Shown here: piece after piece, positions 41,013-50,146 of the stretch
How positions within the stretch are numbered: position 1 is the stretch's first letter
Layout: every line of letters starts with the position of its first letter
Assembly: GCA_963758365.1 (NCBI GenBank)
Contig: CAVWVB010000001.1
Coordinates: 3,224,001-3,288,000, forward strand
Source of the DNA: Dokdonella_A sp963758365
GTDB lineage: Bacteria; Pseudomonadota; Gammaproteobacteria; Xanthomonadales; Rhodanobacteraceae
Direction: 5' to 3'
Length of the DNA: 64,000 nt
The notes under the pieces: generated by a model
Database searches by the model: none
Seen by the model: only the letters and a program-made list of their open reading frames with translations
Told to the model about the DNA's origin: nothing
Translations under genes and position numbers: made by a program

Positions 41013-42644
41013 ATGAGCGCCATACCGAACCCACGCGGTCAACCGCCGGCGCTGCGAGTCATCACACCGTGCGCCGCCAGCGAGGAGCTGCTCGGTGCAG
41101 CCGCACGCACATTCCTGGCCGACCTGCATCAGCGCTTCGATGCGCGCCGGCGCGCCCTGCTGCGCGAACGCGTGCGGCGCCAGATTCGCTTCGATGCAGG
41201 CGAGCTGCCGGACTTCCTCGCCGAAACCCGCGAGATCCGAGCCGGCGACTGGCGGGTTGCGCCGATTCCGCGCGCATTGCAAGACCGCCGCGTCGAGATC
41301 ACCGGTCCGGTCGATCGCAAGATGATCATCAACGCACTCAATTCGGGTGCGCGCGTGTTCATGGCCGATTTCGAGGACTCGACCGCGCCAACCTTCGCGA
41401 ATCTTCTCGAAGGCCAGCGCAACCTGCGCGACGCGGTCGCCGGGACGATCGACTACATCTCTTCCACGGGCAGGCAATACGAGGTGATACCGGATCCAGC
41501 GGTGCTCATGGTGCGCCCACGTGGCTGGCATCTGCCCGAAAGACATCTGCAAGTCGACGGCGAGCCGCTCTCGGGCGCGCTGTTCGATTTCGGTGTATTC
41601 GCGTTCCACAACGCGAAACGTCTGCACGTCATGGATCGCGGCCCGTACTTCTACCTGCCCAAGCTCGAGAGCCACCGCGAGGCTGCGCTATGGAACGACG
41701 TGATGGACCATGCCGAGGACGCACTCGGGCTGCCTCGCGGTTCGGTCAAGGTCACGGTGCTGATCGAGACGCTGCCGGCGGTATTCGAGATGGACGAGAT
41801 CCTGCACGCACTGCGCACGCGGATCACCGGACTCAATTGCGGGCGCTGGGACTACATTTTTTCCTACATCAAGACCCTGCGCGCGCATCGTGACCGCATC
41901 CTGCCCGAGCGCGGTCAGGTCGCGATGACCGTGCCATTCCTGAAGGCCTACTCGGAGCTCCTGGTCAAGACCTGCCACCGGCGTGGTGCGTTCGCGATGG
42001 GCGGCATGGCCGCGCAGATCCCGATCAACGACGATGCCACCGCGAACGAGGCGGCGCTCGCCAAAGTGCGCGCGGACAAGCTGCGCGAGGTCAGGGCCGG
42101 CCATGACGGCACCTGGGTCGCGCATCCGGCGCTCGTGGCGGTCGCGCGCGCGGTATTCGACGAACACATGAGCGGGCCGAACCAGATGCATGTCGACCGC
42201 GCCGATGTGATTGCCGACCGCGACCTGCTGCTTGCCGCCAGTGCGGGTTCGATCACCCAGGCCGGCTTTGCCGCAAACATCGAAATCAGCCTGCGCTACC
42301 TCGCCGCTTGGCTCGATGGGCAGGGTTGCGTTCCGATCCATCACCTGATGGAAGACGCGGCGACGGCCGAGATCTCGCGCGCACAGCTCTGGCAGTGGCT
42401 GCACCAGGCGCAAGCACCGTGCGGACGGGAATCGCTGGCAACGGTCGCCAGGTTCGACGACGGCACCCCGATTGATTTCGCGACCTTCGATGCGACCCTG
42501 GCGACGCTGGTTGCGCGTCTCGCGGCAACGCCGATGCCGGGACAGGCGCGGGTCGGCGCGGCGGCCGACCTGCTCGGCCAGCTCACCCACGCCGACACGC
42601 TCGCCGATTTCCTCACGCTGGTCGCGTATCCGCAGCTCGCTTGA
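41013..42644 (+). CDS. aceB: Malate synthase A
   Basis: A protein of 543 residues. It condenses glyoxylate with acetyl-CoA to malate in the glyoxylate shunt. Motifs are FMADFEDSTAPTF, RPRGWHLPERH, GLNCGRWDYIFSYIK with the catalytic region, and AMGGMAAQIPI. The start MSAIPNPRGQPPAL was chosen for family fit and Shine-Dalgarno. aceA follows after 58 bases, so the two form an operon. Confidence 0.96.
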   Translation: MSAIPNPRGQPPALRVITPCAASEELLGAAARTFLADLHQRFDARRRALLRERVRRQIRFDAGELPDFLAETREIRAGDWRVAPIPRALQDRRVEITGPVDRKMIINALNSGARVFMADFEDSTAPTFANLLEGQRNLRDAVAGTIDYISSTGRQYEVIPDPAVLMVRPRGWHLPERHLQVDGEPLSGALFDFGVFAFHNAKRLHVMDRGPYFYLPKLESHREAALWNDVMDHAEDALGLPRGSVKVTVLIETLPAVFEMDEILHALRTRITGLNCGRWDYIFSYIKTLRAHRDRILPERGQVAMTVPFLKAYSELLVKTCHRRGAFAMGGMAAQIPINDDATANEAALAKVRADKLREVRAGHDGTWVAHPALVAVARAVFDEHMSGPNQMHVDRADVIADRDLLLAASAGSITQAGFAANIEISLRYLAAWLDGQGCVPIHHLMEDAATAEISRAQLWQWLHQAQAPCGRESLATVARFDDGTPIDFATFDATLATLVARLAATPMPGQARVGAAADLLGQLTHADTLADFLTLVAYPQLA

Positions 42645-42702
42645 CCATCACCGCCGCGCGTCCGCGATTCCGCTCTCATCCGAACCGACACAAGGGGTTG
42701 TC

Positions 42703-44004
42703 ATGAAGAACGTCCTGCCCGCGGCCGAACAAATTCAGCTCGACTGGTCGCGAAATGCGCGCTGGGCCGGCGTGCGACGCAACTACTCGGCCGAGGACGT
42801 CGTGCGTTTGCGCGGGACCGTGCACGTCGAGCATTCGCTGGCGCGCCTCGGAGCCGACAAGCTGTGGAAGTCGCTGCATGCCGGATCGTTCGTCAATGCC
42901 CTCGGCGCGCTGACCGGCAATCAGGCCATGCAGCAGGTCAAGGCCGGTCTCAGGGCAATCTACCTGTCCGGCTGGCAGGTTGCCGCGGATGCCAACGTCG
43001 CTGGCGAGATGTATCCGGACCAGTCCCTCTATCCGGCCAATTCGGTACCGCTCGTGGTCAAGCGCATCAACAACGCGTTGCTGCGCGCCGATCAGCTCAG
43101 CCACGCCGAAGGCGACGACAGCATCGATTATCTGCAACCGATCGTCGCCGACGCCGAGGCAGGCTTCGGCGGCGTCCTGAACGCGTTCGAACTGATGAAG
43201 GCGATGATCGAGGCGGGCGCGGCAGGCGTGCACTTCGAGGATCAGCTCGCGTCGGCAAAGAAATGCGGCCACATGGGCGGCAAAGTCCTGGTGCCGACCC
43301 GCGAGGCGATCGACAAGCTCAATGCGGCGCGTCTGGCAGCCGATGTTTGCGGCGTGCCGACATTGCTGGTCGCGCGCACCGATGCCGAAGCCGCCGACCT
43401 GCTGACCTCGGACATCGATGAAAACGACAAGCCGTTCATGACCGGCGAGCGCACGCCCGAGGGCTTCCACAAGACCCGCAACGGGCTCGACCAGGCGATC
43501 AGCCGCGGCCTCGCCTATGCACCCTATGCGGATCTGGTGTGGTGCGAAACCGGCAGACCGGATCTGGACTTCGCGCGCCGTTTCGCGGACGCGATCCACG
43601 CCGAGTATCCGGGCAAGCTGCTCGCCTACAACTGCAGTCCGAGTTTCAACTGGAAGCACAATCTCGACGACGCGACGATCGCGACGTTCCAGGACCAGCT
43701 CGCGGGCTACGGCTACAAGTTCCAGTTCATCACCCTGGCCGGGTTTCATGCGCTCAACTATTCGATGTTCCACCTGGCCCATGGCTACGCGCGCCGCCAG
43801 ATGAGCGCGTTCGTTGAACTGCAGGAAGCCGAGTTCGCCGCGGCGTCGCGCGGCTTCACCGCGGTGAAACATCAGCGCGAGGTCGGCACGGGCTATTTCG
43901 ACGCGGTGACCCAGACCATCCAGGGCGCCCAGGCGTCGACGGTCGCCCTCAAGGGCTCCACCGAAGAAGCCCAGTTCCGGGAACCCAAGCCGCAAGCGGC
44001 CTGA
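42703..44004 (+). CDS. aceA: Isocitrate lyase
   Basis: A protein of 433 residues, the short bacterial form. It splits isocitrate into succinate and glyoxylate. The active-site motif is KKCGHMGGKVLVPTREA with the catalytic cysteine. Other motifs are ADAEAGFGGVLNAFELMKAM, VHFEDQLAS and YNCSPSFNWKHNL. Full length. Together with aceB and the LysR gene this is the complete shunt for growth on C2 compounds. Confidence 0.97.
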   Translation: MKNVLPAAEQIQLDWSRNARWAGVRRNYSAEDVVRLRGTVHVEHSLARLGADKLWKSLHAGSFVNALGALTGNQAMQQVKAGLRAIYLSGWQVAADANVAGEMYPDQSLYPANSVPLVVKRINNALLRADQLSHAEGDDSIDYLQPIVADAEAGFGGVLNAFELMKAMIEAGAAGVHFEDQLASAKKCGHMGGKVLVPTREAIDKLNAARLAADVCGVPTLLVARTDAEAADLLTSDIDENDKPFMTGERTPEGFHKTRNGLDQAISRGLAYAPYADLVWCETGRPDLDFARRFADAIHAEYPGKLLAYNCSPSFNWKHNLDDATIATFQDQLAGYGYKFQFITLAGFHALNYSMFHLAHGYARRQMSAFVELQEAEFAAASRGFTAVKHQREVGTGYFDAVTQTIQGAQASTVALKGSTEEAQFREPKPQAA

Positions 44005-44363
44005 TCCATCGGGCGACGACGCCCGCGGGCGGATCCGGTGCAGCGGACCGGCACCGGAACGAGGGGAGAGAGGAACCCGGGCGCTGGGGGCAGCCATCGG
44101 GTCGGCCGTTCCGGTGCCGGCGCTGCTTCGGTCGCACGCCGCGCTTCGCGACGGACGTCAATCCGGTCGACGGAGCTGCGTGGTCGGGCTCCGGCGCATC
44201 GATGTCCATGCCCGATAGACGTCGCGTGGCCCGGAAACGTTGCATCCCCCCTGATTCGGCGCGATCCGGCGTGCGGCGCCGGAATTCATGGCTGATTTCC
44301 TACATGCCCTTCGTCCGTTCTCCTGCGCCGGCCGGCCCCGTCGCGCGCCCGGCACGCAAATAG
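44005..44363. other. Intergenic region after aceA, no gene seen
   Basis: A 359-base gap. It contains the long inverted repeat described at 44048-44120. No plausible ORF is seen on either strand. The promoter of the GGDEF gene may be in the right third. Confidence 0.5.
44048..44120. repeat. 14-bp perfect inverted repeat after aceA
   Basis: CCGGCACCGGAACG (44048-44061) and its exact reverse complement CGTTCCGGTGCCGG (44107-44120) are separated by 45 bases. As RNA it would form a strong hairpin at the 3' end of the aceBA message. No U-tract follows, so it is more likely an mRNA-stabilising or Rho-related element than an intrinsic terminator. Confidence 0.75.
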
Positions 44364-45476
44364 ATGCGTTACCATCGACGCTTGGCTCGAGCGCGGGGAA
44401 TCAGGGTGTCCAGCGTCAAGTCGCAGTCGACCAGCGAAATCGCTCACGCGATCGGCGCCGCACCCGCGCGCGCGGTGCTGTTGCCGCGCCAGCTCTCCGA
44501 TGAGGAAGCCGCGCTGTTCGCGCGCACGGGATCGAGCCGCATCACCCAACCGGGCGACATCATTTTCCGTCGCGGCGAACTCGGGCGCAGCATGTTCATC
44601 GTCGAATCGGGCGAGGTCCAGCTCGAGTTCGGAGATGGCCTACCGGACAAGCGCATCGGCCCGCGCGAGTTCTTCGGCGAGCTGGTCCTGTTCATCGGCA
44701 GCCATACGCGCGTCGCCAACGCGGTCGCCTCGACGCCCGCTACCCTGCGCATCGTCGACCAGGAAATCTTCGAAAAGCTCATTGCCAGCGAACCGCGCCT
44801 GCTCGCGCAGTTCATGCGGCGCTCGTTTTCCTATCTCGTTGCGAGTGAGCAGCAACTGATCCAGAGCCTCAAGCGCCGCAACGAGGATCTGATGGTCACG
44901 CTCGATTCTCTGCGCCAGACCCGCACCCAGCTCTCGACCGCGCAACGCCTCGTGCAGACCGATGAACTGTCAGGACTGTGCAACCGGCGCGGGCTCTACA
45001 TGTTCCTGGAGCGTCTGCAGGAGCATCGGCTGCCCGGCACGATGCTCGGACTGCTGCTGGTCGACCTTGACCGCTTCAAGCAGATCAACGACCGCTGCGG
45101 CCATCTGGTCGGCGACCAGGTGCTGCGCGCAATCGCCGAGGAAGTCCAGAATGCGGCCTCGTCGGCCGATGTGCCGTGCCGCCTTGGCGGCGACGAGTTC
45201 GCACTGCTGATGCAGATCACCGGCGAGGAAGAACTGCGTGCCCGCGCGACCCAGATCATCAGCGCGGTGCGTGCGTTGCGCTTTCCCGGCTGCAACGACG
45301 GGCTCGCGGTCACGGTCAGCATCGGCGGCAGCCTTTGTACGGACGGTTCCGACTGGGCGATCTGGTACAGCGACACCGACGCCGCGCTCTACGAAGCCAA
45401 AGGCCGTGGCGGCGACGGCTACCACGTAGGCCCGCAGAGTGGCAATGGTCACGGCGGCCTGCACGCAGTGCTCTGA
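44364..45476 (+). CDS. Diguanylate cyclase with cyclic-nucleotide-binding domain
   Basis: A protein of 370 residues. A Crp-like cyclic-nucleotide-binding domain is at about 40-150 (ITQPGDIIFRRGELGRSMFI, FFGELVLFIGSHTRV), a helical linker follows, and the GGDEF domain has intact LGGDEFALL (GGDEF at 275-279). The inhibitory RxxD site reads SSAD, so product inhibition through that site is unlikely. It makes c-di-GMP, possibly under control of cAMP or another nucleotide. A GTG at 44406 has a GGGGA Shine-Dalgarno and is an alternative start. It lies just upstream of the cyclase-containing peptide-modification cassettes. Confidence 0.88.
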   Translation: MRYHRRLARARGIRVSSVKSQSTSEIAHAIGAAPARAVLLPRQLSDEEAALFARTGSSRITQPGDIIFRRGELGRSMFIVESGEVQLEFGDGLPDKRIGPREFFGELVLFIGSHTRVANAVASTPATLRIVDQEIFEKLIASEPRLLAQFMRRSFSYLVASEQQLIQSLKRRNEDLMVTLDSLRQTRTQLSTAQRLVQTDELSGLCNRRGLYMFLERLQEHRLPGTMLGLLLVDLDRFKQINDRCGHLVGDQVLRAIAEEVQNAASSADVPCRLGGDEFALLMQITGEEELRARATQIISAVRALRFPGCNDGLAVTVSIGGSLCTDGSDWAIWYSDTDAALYEAKGRGGDGYHVGPQSGNGHGGLHAVL

Positions 45477-45637
45477 GTATTTCCGGCACGCGGAGAACCG
45501 CGGTCGTTGACTATCGGCGCGAGCGGGGTACGAGCCAGTCCCGCTGGCGCCGGCATCCAGTCCGGTCGTTGCGTTTCGGGCGCTGCACGGATCAGAAGGA
45601 CACGCGGCCGCCAAGGCGCGCAGACAGGCGATCAGGC

Positions 45638-48277
45638 ATGAACGCACTCGCACAACCGGCCACGCCGATTCCACAGTCCGCTGCGGTGCCGCTGCTGCGC
45701 ACGCTCGTGCTGTGCGACCTCGTCGACTCGACAGCGCTCATTGAGCGTCTTGGCGATCAGCGCGCCGCAGAGTTGTTCCGCAAGCACGATCGCCTGGCAC
45801 GCAGCCTGCTGCAGACCCATGGCGGTCATGAGATCGACAAGACCGACGGTTTCCTGGTCATGTTCGACCGGCCGGTGCAGGGCACCGCGTTCGCGCTCGA
45901 CTACCTGCGCAGCCTGCGAGAACTCAACGTGGCCGAGAGCACACGGCTCGCCGCCCGCGTCGGCATCCACGTCGGCGACATCGTGTCCTGGGACAATGCG
46001 GCAGACGACATCGCAAAGGGTGCCAAGCCGGTCGAGGTCGAAGGCCTGGTCAAACCGATCGCGTCGCGCCTGATGCAACTGGCTTTGCCGAACCAGATCC
46101 TGTTGTCCGGCGTCGCCTATGCGCTCACCCACCGGGCACAGGGCGAACTCGGTGCAAAGCTCGCCCACGTGCGCTGGCGCACCCACGGACGCTATCGCTT
46201 CAAGGGCATTCCGGACCCGATTCCGGTGTTCGAGGTCGGCGACGAGGGACTCGCACCTCTCAAGCCGCCGCCCTGGTCCGGCAAGGCGCACCGCGAGGTT
46301 CCGTTCTGGCGACGCCCGGCGACGCTCGGCATCGAACTGTTCGTGCTGTTCGTACTGCTGGCGGTGCCGGCCTGGTATCTGCTCAAGCCCGAACCCGCAA
46401 TCGCATTTGCGAACCGCGACTGGGTCGTGGTCGGCGATCTCAGGAACCTGACCGGCGAGGCGGCTTTCGACGACTCGATCGCAACCGCTTTCCGGATCGG
46501 TCTCGAGCAGTCGCGCTACGTGAACGTACTGTCCGACCTCAAGACGCGCGAGACCGTGCAGCTGATGCAGAAGGATCCGGACAGGACCCCGATCGATCGC
46601 GCGGTCGGCTCCGAGGTCGCGATCCGCGACGGCGCGCGCGCGCTGATCCTGCCGACGATCGCGGAGATCGGCGGACGCGTGCGCGTGACCGCCGAGGTCG
46701 TCGATCCGAAGACGCAGACGACGGTCTGGTCCGAATCGGCGGATGGCGCGGGCGCGTCGTCGGTGTTGCCTTCACTGGATGCGGTCAACCAGAAACTGCG
46801 CGTGCGCCTCGGCGAGGCACTCGCGACGGTATCGCGGGAGTCGAAACCTCTGGACAAGGTCGCGACGAAGAATCTCGATGCGCTGCGCGCCTACTCGCTC
46901 GGCGTGTCGGAGTACGTGAAGGGCAATTTCAAGGATGCGATCGCGCTTTATCGCCAGGCGATAGCGCTGGATCAGGACTTCGCGCTCGCGCGAATCGATC
47001 TCGGCATCGTTCTCAGTGATACGAGCGGAGGAGACGACCGCGAAGCGATCAGCGAGTTTCGCAAGGCGGCCCAGCTCGGCGATCGGTTGTCGCCGCGCGA
47101 CGCGCTGTATGCGCAGGCGTCGCTCGCGAACTACGAGGCTCCCGGGCCGGCAATGGAAAAATGGCGCCTGCTGGCCCAGCTTTATCCGGACTTTGCGCGC
47201 GCAACGGGCGCGCTCGGCTGGCGTTCCTACGTCGTTCTGAACGACTTCGATGCGGCGATCGCCGCGACCGAGAAAAATGCCGTCGCGACGAATCCGCACA
47301 GGGCGGCCGGCGATTATCTGCTGGCAACCCTGTACCTCGGCAACGAACGCTTCGCGGACTCGCGCAGCCGGTTTGGCGAGGCCGCGGCCAACGGGTTTTC
47401 GAGTCATGGCACCTACAACGCATACCTGTTCGCCGCCCAGCGCGACTTCGAACGTGCGCAGGATCTGCTGTCGCGTGGCAAGCCGAGCGGAATCCCGGCC
47501 GAGGACGCGCAAGCATGGGGCTCGCGCATAGTGCTCGCAGCCGACCGGGGCCGCTGGCCGGAAGCCCGGATGTGGGTTCGGCGCGCCCTCGATGCGACGA
47601 CCGTTCTGGGTGGCGATGTCCACGCGGATTTCGAACTCGTCGAACTCGGCCTGCGCACGCTCGAGGAGCCCTACACATCGGTGAAAGGTTCCGTCGAGGG
47701 CTTTCTGAAGTCCGCGCTTGCACAATCGCCGAGCACGTACCAGCAGCAATTCAGGGTCTTGTTCGCGGCCTATCTGGCCGCCCGGGGCGGTGATCCGGAG
47801 TTGGCGCAGTCAGCGGTGCAGCACGCGGCTGCCACCAACGATGCGGCGCAGGCGCCCTACGTGGTTGCGCTGCGCGGTATCGTGCAAGCGCAATTGCAGC
47901 TCGCAGCCGGCAAGCCACAGGCGGCGATCTCCATGCTGAAATCGCAGCTCAATGGCCGCGAGTACTACTTCAGCCATCAGGTGCTGATGGAGGCGTGCGT
48001 CGCGGCCGGGGATCATGCCGGCGCCCTGTCGGAAGCGCGCTGGATGGCCGCCCACCGCGGGCGCGCATTCGCCGAACAATTCGGACAGGACCTGCTGGCG
48101 CCGTTCAACGTGGTCCAGTCGGATCTGGCGCTGCTGCAGATTGCCGAACATTCGCTTGCGCTCGGCAAGAAGAAGGAGGCCGGCGCTGCCCTGGCCGACT
48201 TCCGCAAGGCCTGGCCGCAAGCCGGCGACGCTGCTTTCGTTTCCCTTCGTATCAAGCAGATCGAGGCGCGCCTCTGA
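45638..48277 (+). CDS. Putative peptide-modification cyclase, copy A (class III cyclase-like, membrane, TPR)
   Basis: A protein of 879 residues. A class III nucleotidyl-cyclase-like domain is at about 20-200, with metal-binding Asp27 (VLCDLVDST) and Asp70 (KTDGFLVMF). A single membrane helix follows at about 230-248, then a conserved domain starting NRDWVVVGDLRNLTG (about 258-400, like CsgG/FlgO-type) and TPR-like repeats to the end. The lysine four residues before Asp70 is Ile66. The transition-state Asn expected in VNxAAR is missing (VKPIASR, Arg144 kept). The active site is therefore unusual. It may make a cyclic nucleotide or have become a sensor. Belongs to the mod_pep_cyc family as I recall it. 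Confidence 0.85.
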   Translation: MNALAQPATPIPQSAAVPLLRTLVLCDLVDSTALIERLGDQRAAELFRKHDRLARSLLQTHGGHEIDKTDGFLVMFDRPVQGTAFALDYLRSLRELNVAESTRLAARVGIHVGDIVSWDNAADDIAKGAKPVEVEGLVKPIASRLMQLALPNQILLSGVAYALTHRAQGELGAKLAHVRWRTHGRYRFKGIPDPIPVFEVGDEGLAPLKPPPWSGKAHREVPFWRRPATLGIELFVLFVLLAVPAWYLLKPEPAIAFANRDWVVVGDLRNLTGEAAFDDSIATAFRIGLEQSRYVNVLSDLKTRETVQLMQKDPDRTPIDRAVGSEVAIRDGARALILPTIAEIGGRVRVTAEVVDPKTQTTVWSESADGAGASSVLPSLDAVNQKLRVRLGEALATVSRESKPLDKVATKNLDALRAYSLGVSEYVKGNFKDAIALYRQAIALDQDFALARIDLGIVLSDTSGGDDREAISEFRKAAQLGDRLSPRDALYAQASLANYEAPGPAMEKWRLLAQLYPDFARATGALGWRSYVVLNDFDAAIAATEKNAVATNPHRAAGDYLLATLYLGNERFADSRSRFGEAAANGFSSHGTYNAYLFAAQRDFERAQDLLSRGKPSGIPAEDAQAWGSRIVLAADRGRWPEARMWVRRALDATTVLGGDVHADFELVELGLRTLEEPYTSVKGSVEGFLKSALAQSPSTYQQQFRVLFAAYLAARGGDPELAQSAVQHAAATNDAAQAPYVVALRGIVQAQLQLAAGKPQAAISMLKSQLNGREYYFSHQVLMEACVAAGDHAGALSEARWMAAHRGRAFAEQFGQDLLAPFNVVQSDLALLQIAEHSLALGKKKEAGAALADFRKAWPQAGDAAFVSLRIKQIEARL

Positions 48278-48293
48278 ACCTCCCGGCGACCCG

Positions 48294-48353
48294 TGACCTG
48301 TAACAGGTCAAGTGCAAGAGGAGTCGAAACCAAAGCGAGTTGCGTTCGACTCC
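48294..48353. other. Paired hairpins between cyclase A and its peptide gene
   Basis: Two perfect inverted repeats lie in the 90-base convergent gap: TGACCTG-TAA-CAGGTCA (48294-48310) and GGAGTCGAA / TTCGACTCC (48320-48328 and 48345-48353). Neither has a U-tract on either strand. They may be bidirectional transcription stops or RNA-stability structures. Confidence 0.55.
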
Positions 48354-48367
48354 CCTGCTGCAGACCG

Positions 48368-48649
48368 CTAGCTGCGGTCGAACCTCAGATGGGGAGTCAC
48401 CATCGACAGGCACGGGTTCGCGCCGCTCTTGGAAAACTCCTCGGCGGCCGCGCTGAACGCGGTCTTCGGCGCCAGTTTCATCGGCGCCAGGCATGCCGCG
48501 TTCAAGTTCACCACGGTTTCCTCAGGCACCCCGAGTTCCAGCAGGGCCGCCGCGGGCTTGTCCTCGTAGCGCTCCCGGAAGCCGTCGTTCGAGGAGAGCT
48601 CGTGCAGCAGCTTGCGCGCCTGTTCATTCGTCAGTACGGCGTCACTCAT
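48368..48649 (-). CDS. Putative modified-peptide precursor, copy A
   Basis: A peptide of 93 residues. A helical leader of about 40 residues has FRE at 24-26, PAAAL at 32-36 and Gly40, the NHLP/Nif11-like leader pattern. The second half has Cys53 and Cys80, the region PMKLAPKTAFSAAAEEFSKS, and a tail of Met, Val, Thr, Pro, His, Leu, Arg, Phe, Asp and Ser. There is no GG protease site. It is on the strand opposite both neighbours, with a G-rich Shine-Dalgarno. The best match is the mod_pep_NH_fam precursor family. The core boundary and the modified residues are not known. Confidence 0.8.
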   Translation of the reverse strand: MSDAVLTNEQARKLLHELSSNDGFRERYEDKPAAALLELGVPEETVVNLNAACLAPMKLAPKTAFSAAAEEFSKSGANPCLSMVTPHLRFDRS

Positions 48650-48849
48650 CGGTTTTCCCCCGCAAGAATGTCCGTGGACGCGTCCGCGGATTCCTTCGGT
48701 CGCGCTTCGGGCAGATGGCGATCGCAGCGCACCCAATCCGTCGCTGCCGCGTCGGGACCTGGCCGGCACCCGACTGCGCGCGCAAAGTGTAGCCGTTGCG
48801 CGGCGATTGCGGCAACGAAATACCCTCGATGGCTCCGCCGGAAACGACC

Positions 48850-50013
48850 ATGCGCGTACGTCGCTGCGCAATCCTGATGATCGAGGCGCGCGAGCGCCTC
48901 GAGTTCGACCTCGACCTGCTTGCAGGCGGCGGTACCGGCCTGCGCGCAACCGTCGAGTGGGTCGCGACGGCCCCGCATCTTGTCGGCGAAGTCATTCTGG
49001 ACGGCGCCGAAGTCGCGGCGCTCGGTGCGCTGTCGCCCTCTTTGTGGAGCGAGAGCGACGACCTTGCGACGGTTCATCCGCGAGCGGTGATCGATACCCT
49101 GCTCGACAAGCGTGTACTCATCGCCGAGGGCGATGCCTCCGATACACGCGACCGGAAACTGCGCGACACGCACTGGCTCACGCCGTCGGCGGTCATGCAC
49201 CATGCATCGCGCTGGCAGAACATCGACACCGACGCGGCCCAGCAGGAGTTCGCCGAGACCGCACAAGGTACGCTGCTCGAAGAACTCGGACCCGCTCCGC
49301 CGCCGGTGCGTGAGCGCGTGCCGCGTGCAACGCGGCGGGCCTTGCCGGCCGCCGCTGCGTCGGGGCTGGACGAGCTGCTCGATCGCCGCGTCACCTGCCG
49401 GAACTTCGACCGCGCGCGCGCGCTGAGTCTGGCCGGATTCTCGGCCGTTCTCTACCGCACGTACGGTGCGCGCGCGGTCGACGCTTACGCGCCCGGCGTG
49501 CAGTTGCTGAAGAAGGGCGTGCCGTCCGCAGGTGGTCTGCATCCGACCGAGGCCTATCTGCTGGTTCAACGCGTCGAGGGCGTCGCGCCGGGGCTCTACC
49601 ACTACCATCCGGTCGAGCACGCGCTCGAGCCGCTGCGTGCCTTGACCTGCGACGAAGCGACCGCGATGGCACGGCGTTTCGTTGCCGCCCAGTCCTGGTT
49701 CGTCGACGCGCACGTGATCGTGCTGCCGACCAGTCGTTTCCTGCGCAACTTCTGGAAGTACCGCAATCACGCCAAGGCCTATCGCGCGCTGATCCTCGAC
49801 GTCGGCCATCTTTCCCAGACCCTGTATCTCGCGGCGACCGAACTCGGTCTCGGCGCATTCATCACCGCCGCGATCAACGAGATCGACATCGAGCAGGCGT
49901 TCGGGCTCGATCCGCTCGAGGAGGGGCCGCTTGCGGCGTGCGGTTTCGGGATCCGCAGCGGCGAGCGCCACGAGGTCGAGTTCGACCCGCTCAACGCGGT
50001 CTGGCCGTCGTAG
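48850..50013 (+). CDS. SagB-related peptide-maturation dehydrogenase, copy A
   Basis: A protein of 387 residues. The first ~150 residues are a helical, winged-helix-like region, possibly for leader binding. The nitroreductase/SagB domain begins at RRVTCRNFD (FMN-binding arginine) and has SAGGLHPTEAYLLVQRVEG, GLYHYHP, FWKYRNHAKAYRA, and GHLSQTLYLAATELGLGAF, the SagB FMN pattern. SagB enzymes oxidise azolines to azoles, but no cyclodehydratase (YcaO) is encoded here, so the reaction is open. ATG at 48850 was chosen because RVRRC follows it, as in copy B. An in-frame ATG lies 21 bases upstream. Confidence 0.88.
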   Translation: MRVRRCAILMIEARERLEFDLDLLAGGGTGLRATVEWVATAPHLVGEVILDGAEVAALGALSPSLWSESDDLATVHPRAVIDTLLDKRVLIAEGDASDTRDRKLRDTHWLTPSAVMHHASRWQNIDTDAAQQEFAETAQGTLLEELGPAPPPVRERVPRATRRALPAAAASGLDELLDRRVTCRNFDRARALSLAGFSAVLYRTYGARAVDAYAPGVQLLKKGVPSAGGLHPTEAYLLVQRVEGVAPGLYHYHPVEHALEPLRALTCDEATAMARRFVAAQSWFVDAHVIVLPTSRFLRNFWKYRNHAKAYRALILDVGHLSQTLYLAATELGLGAFITAAINEIDIEQAFGLDPLEEGPLAACGFGIRSGERHEVEFDPLNAVWPS

Positions 50014-50146
50014 CGCAGCCGGATTGGCGGCGGGTCCCGCTTCGCCGCGGGAAAGCAGGCGCGAACGCCCGCGCGCTCCGTGTGCAGAACTGGCACTCGT
50101 AACCGTCCCGGCGCAGAATGCGTGCGCCCCAGGGGAACCACCAGGC

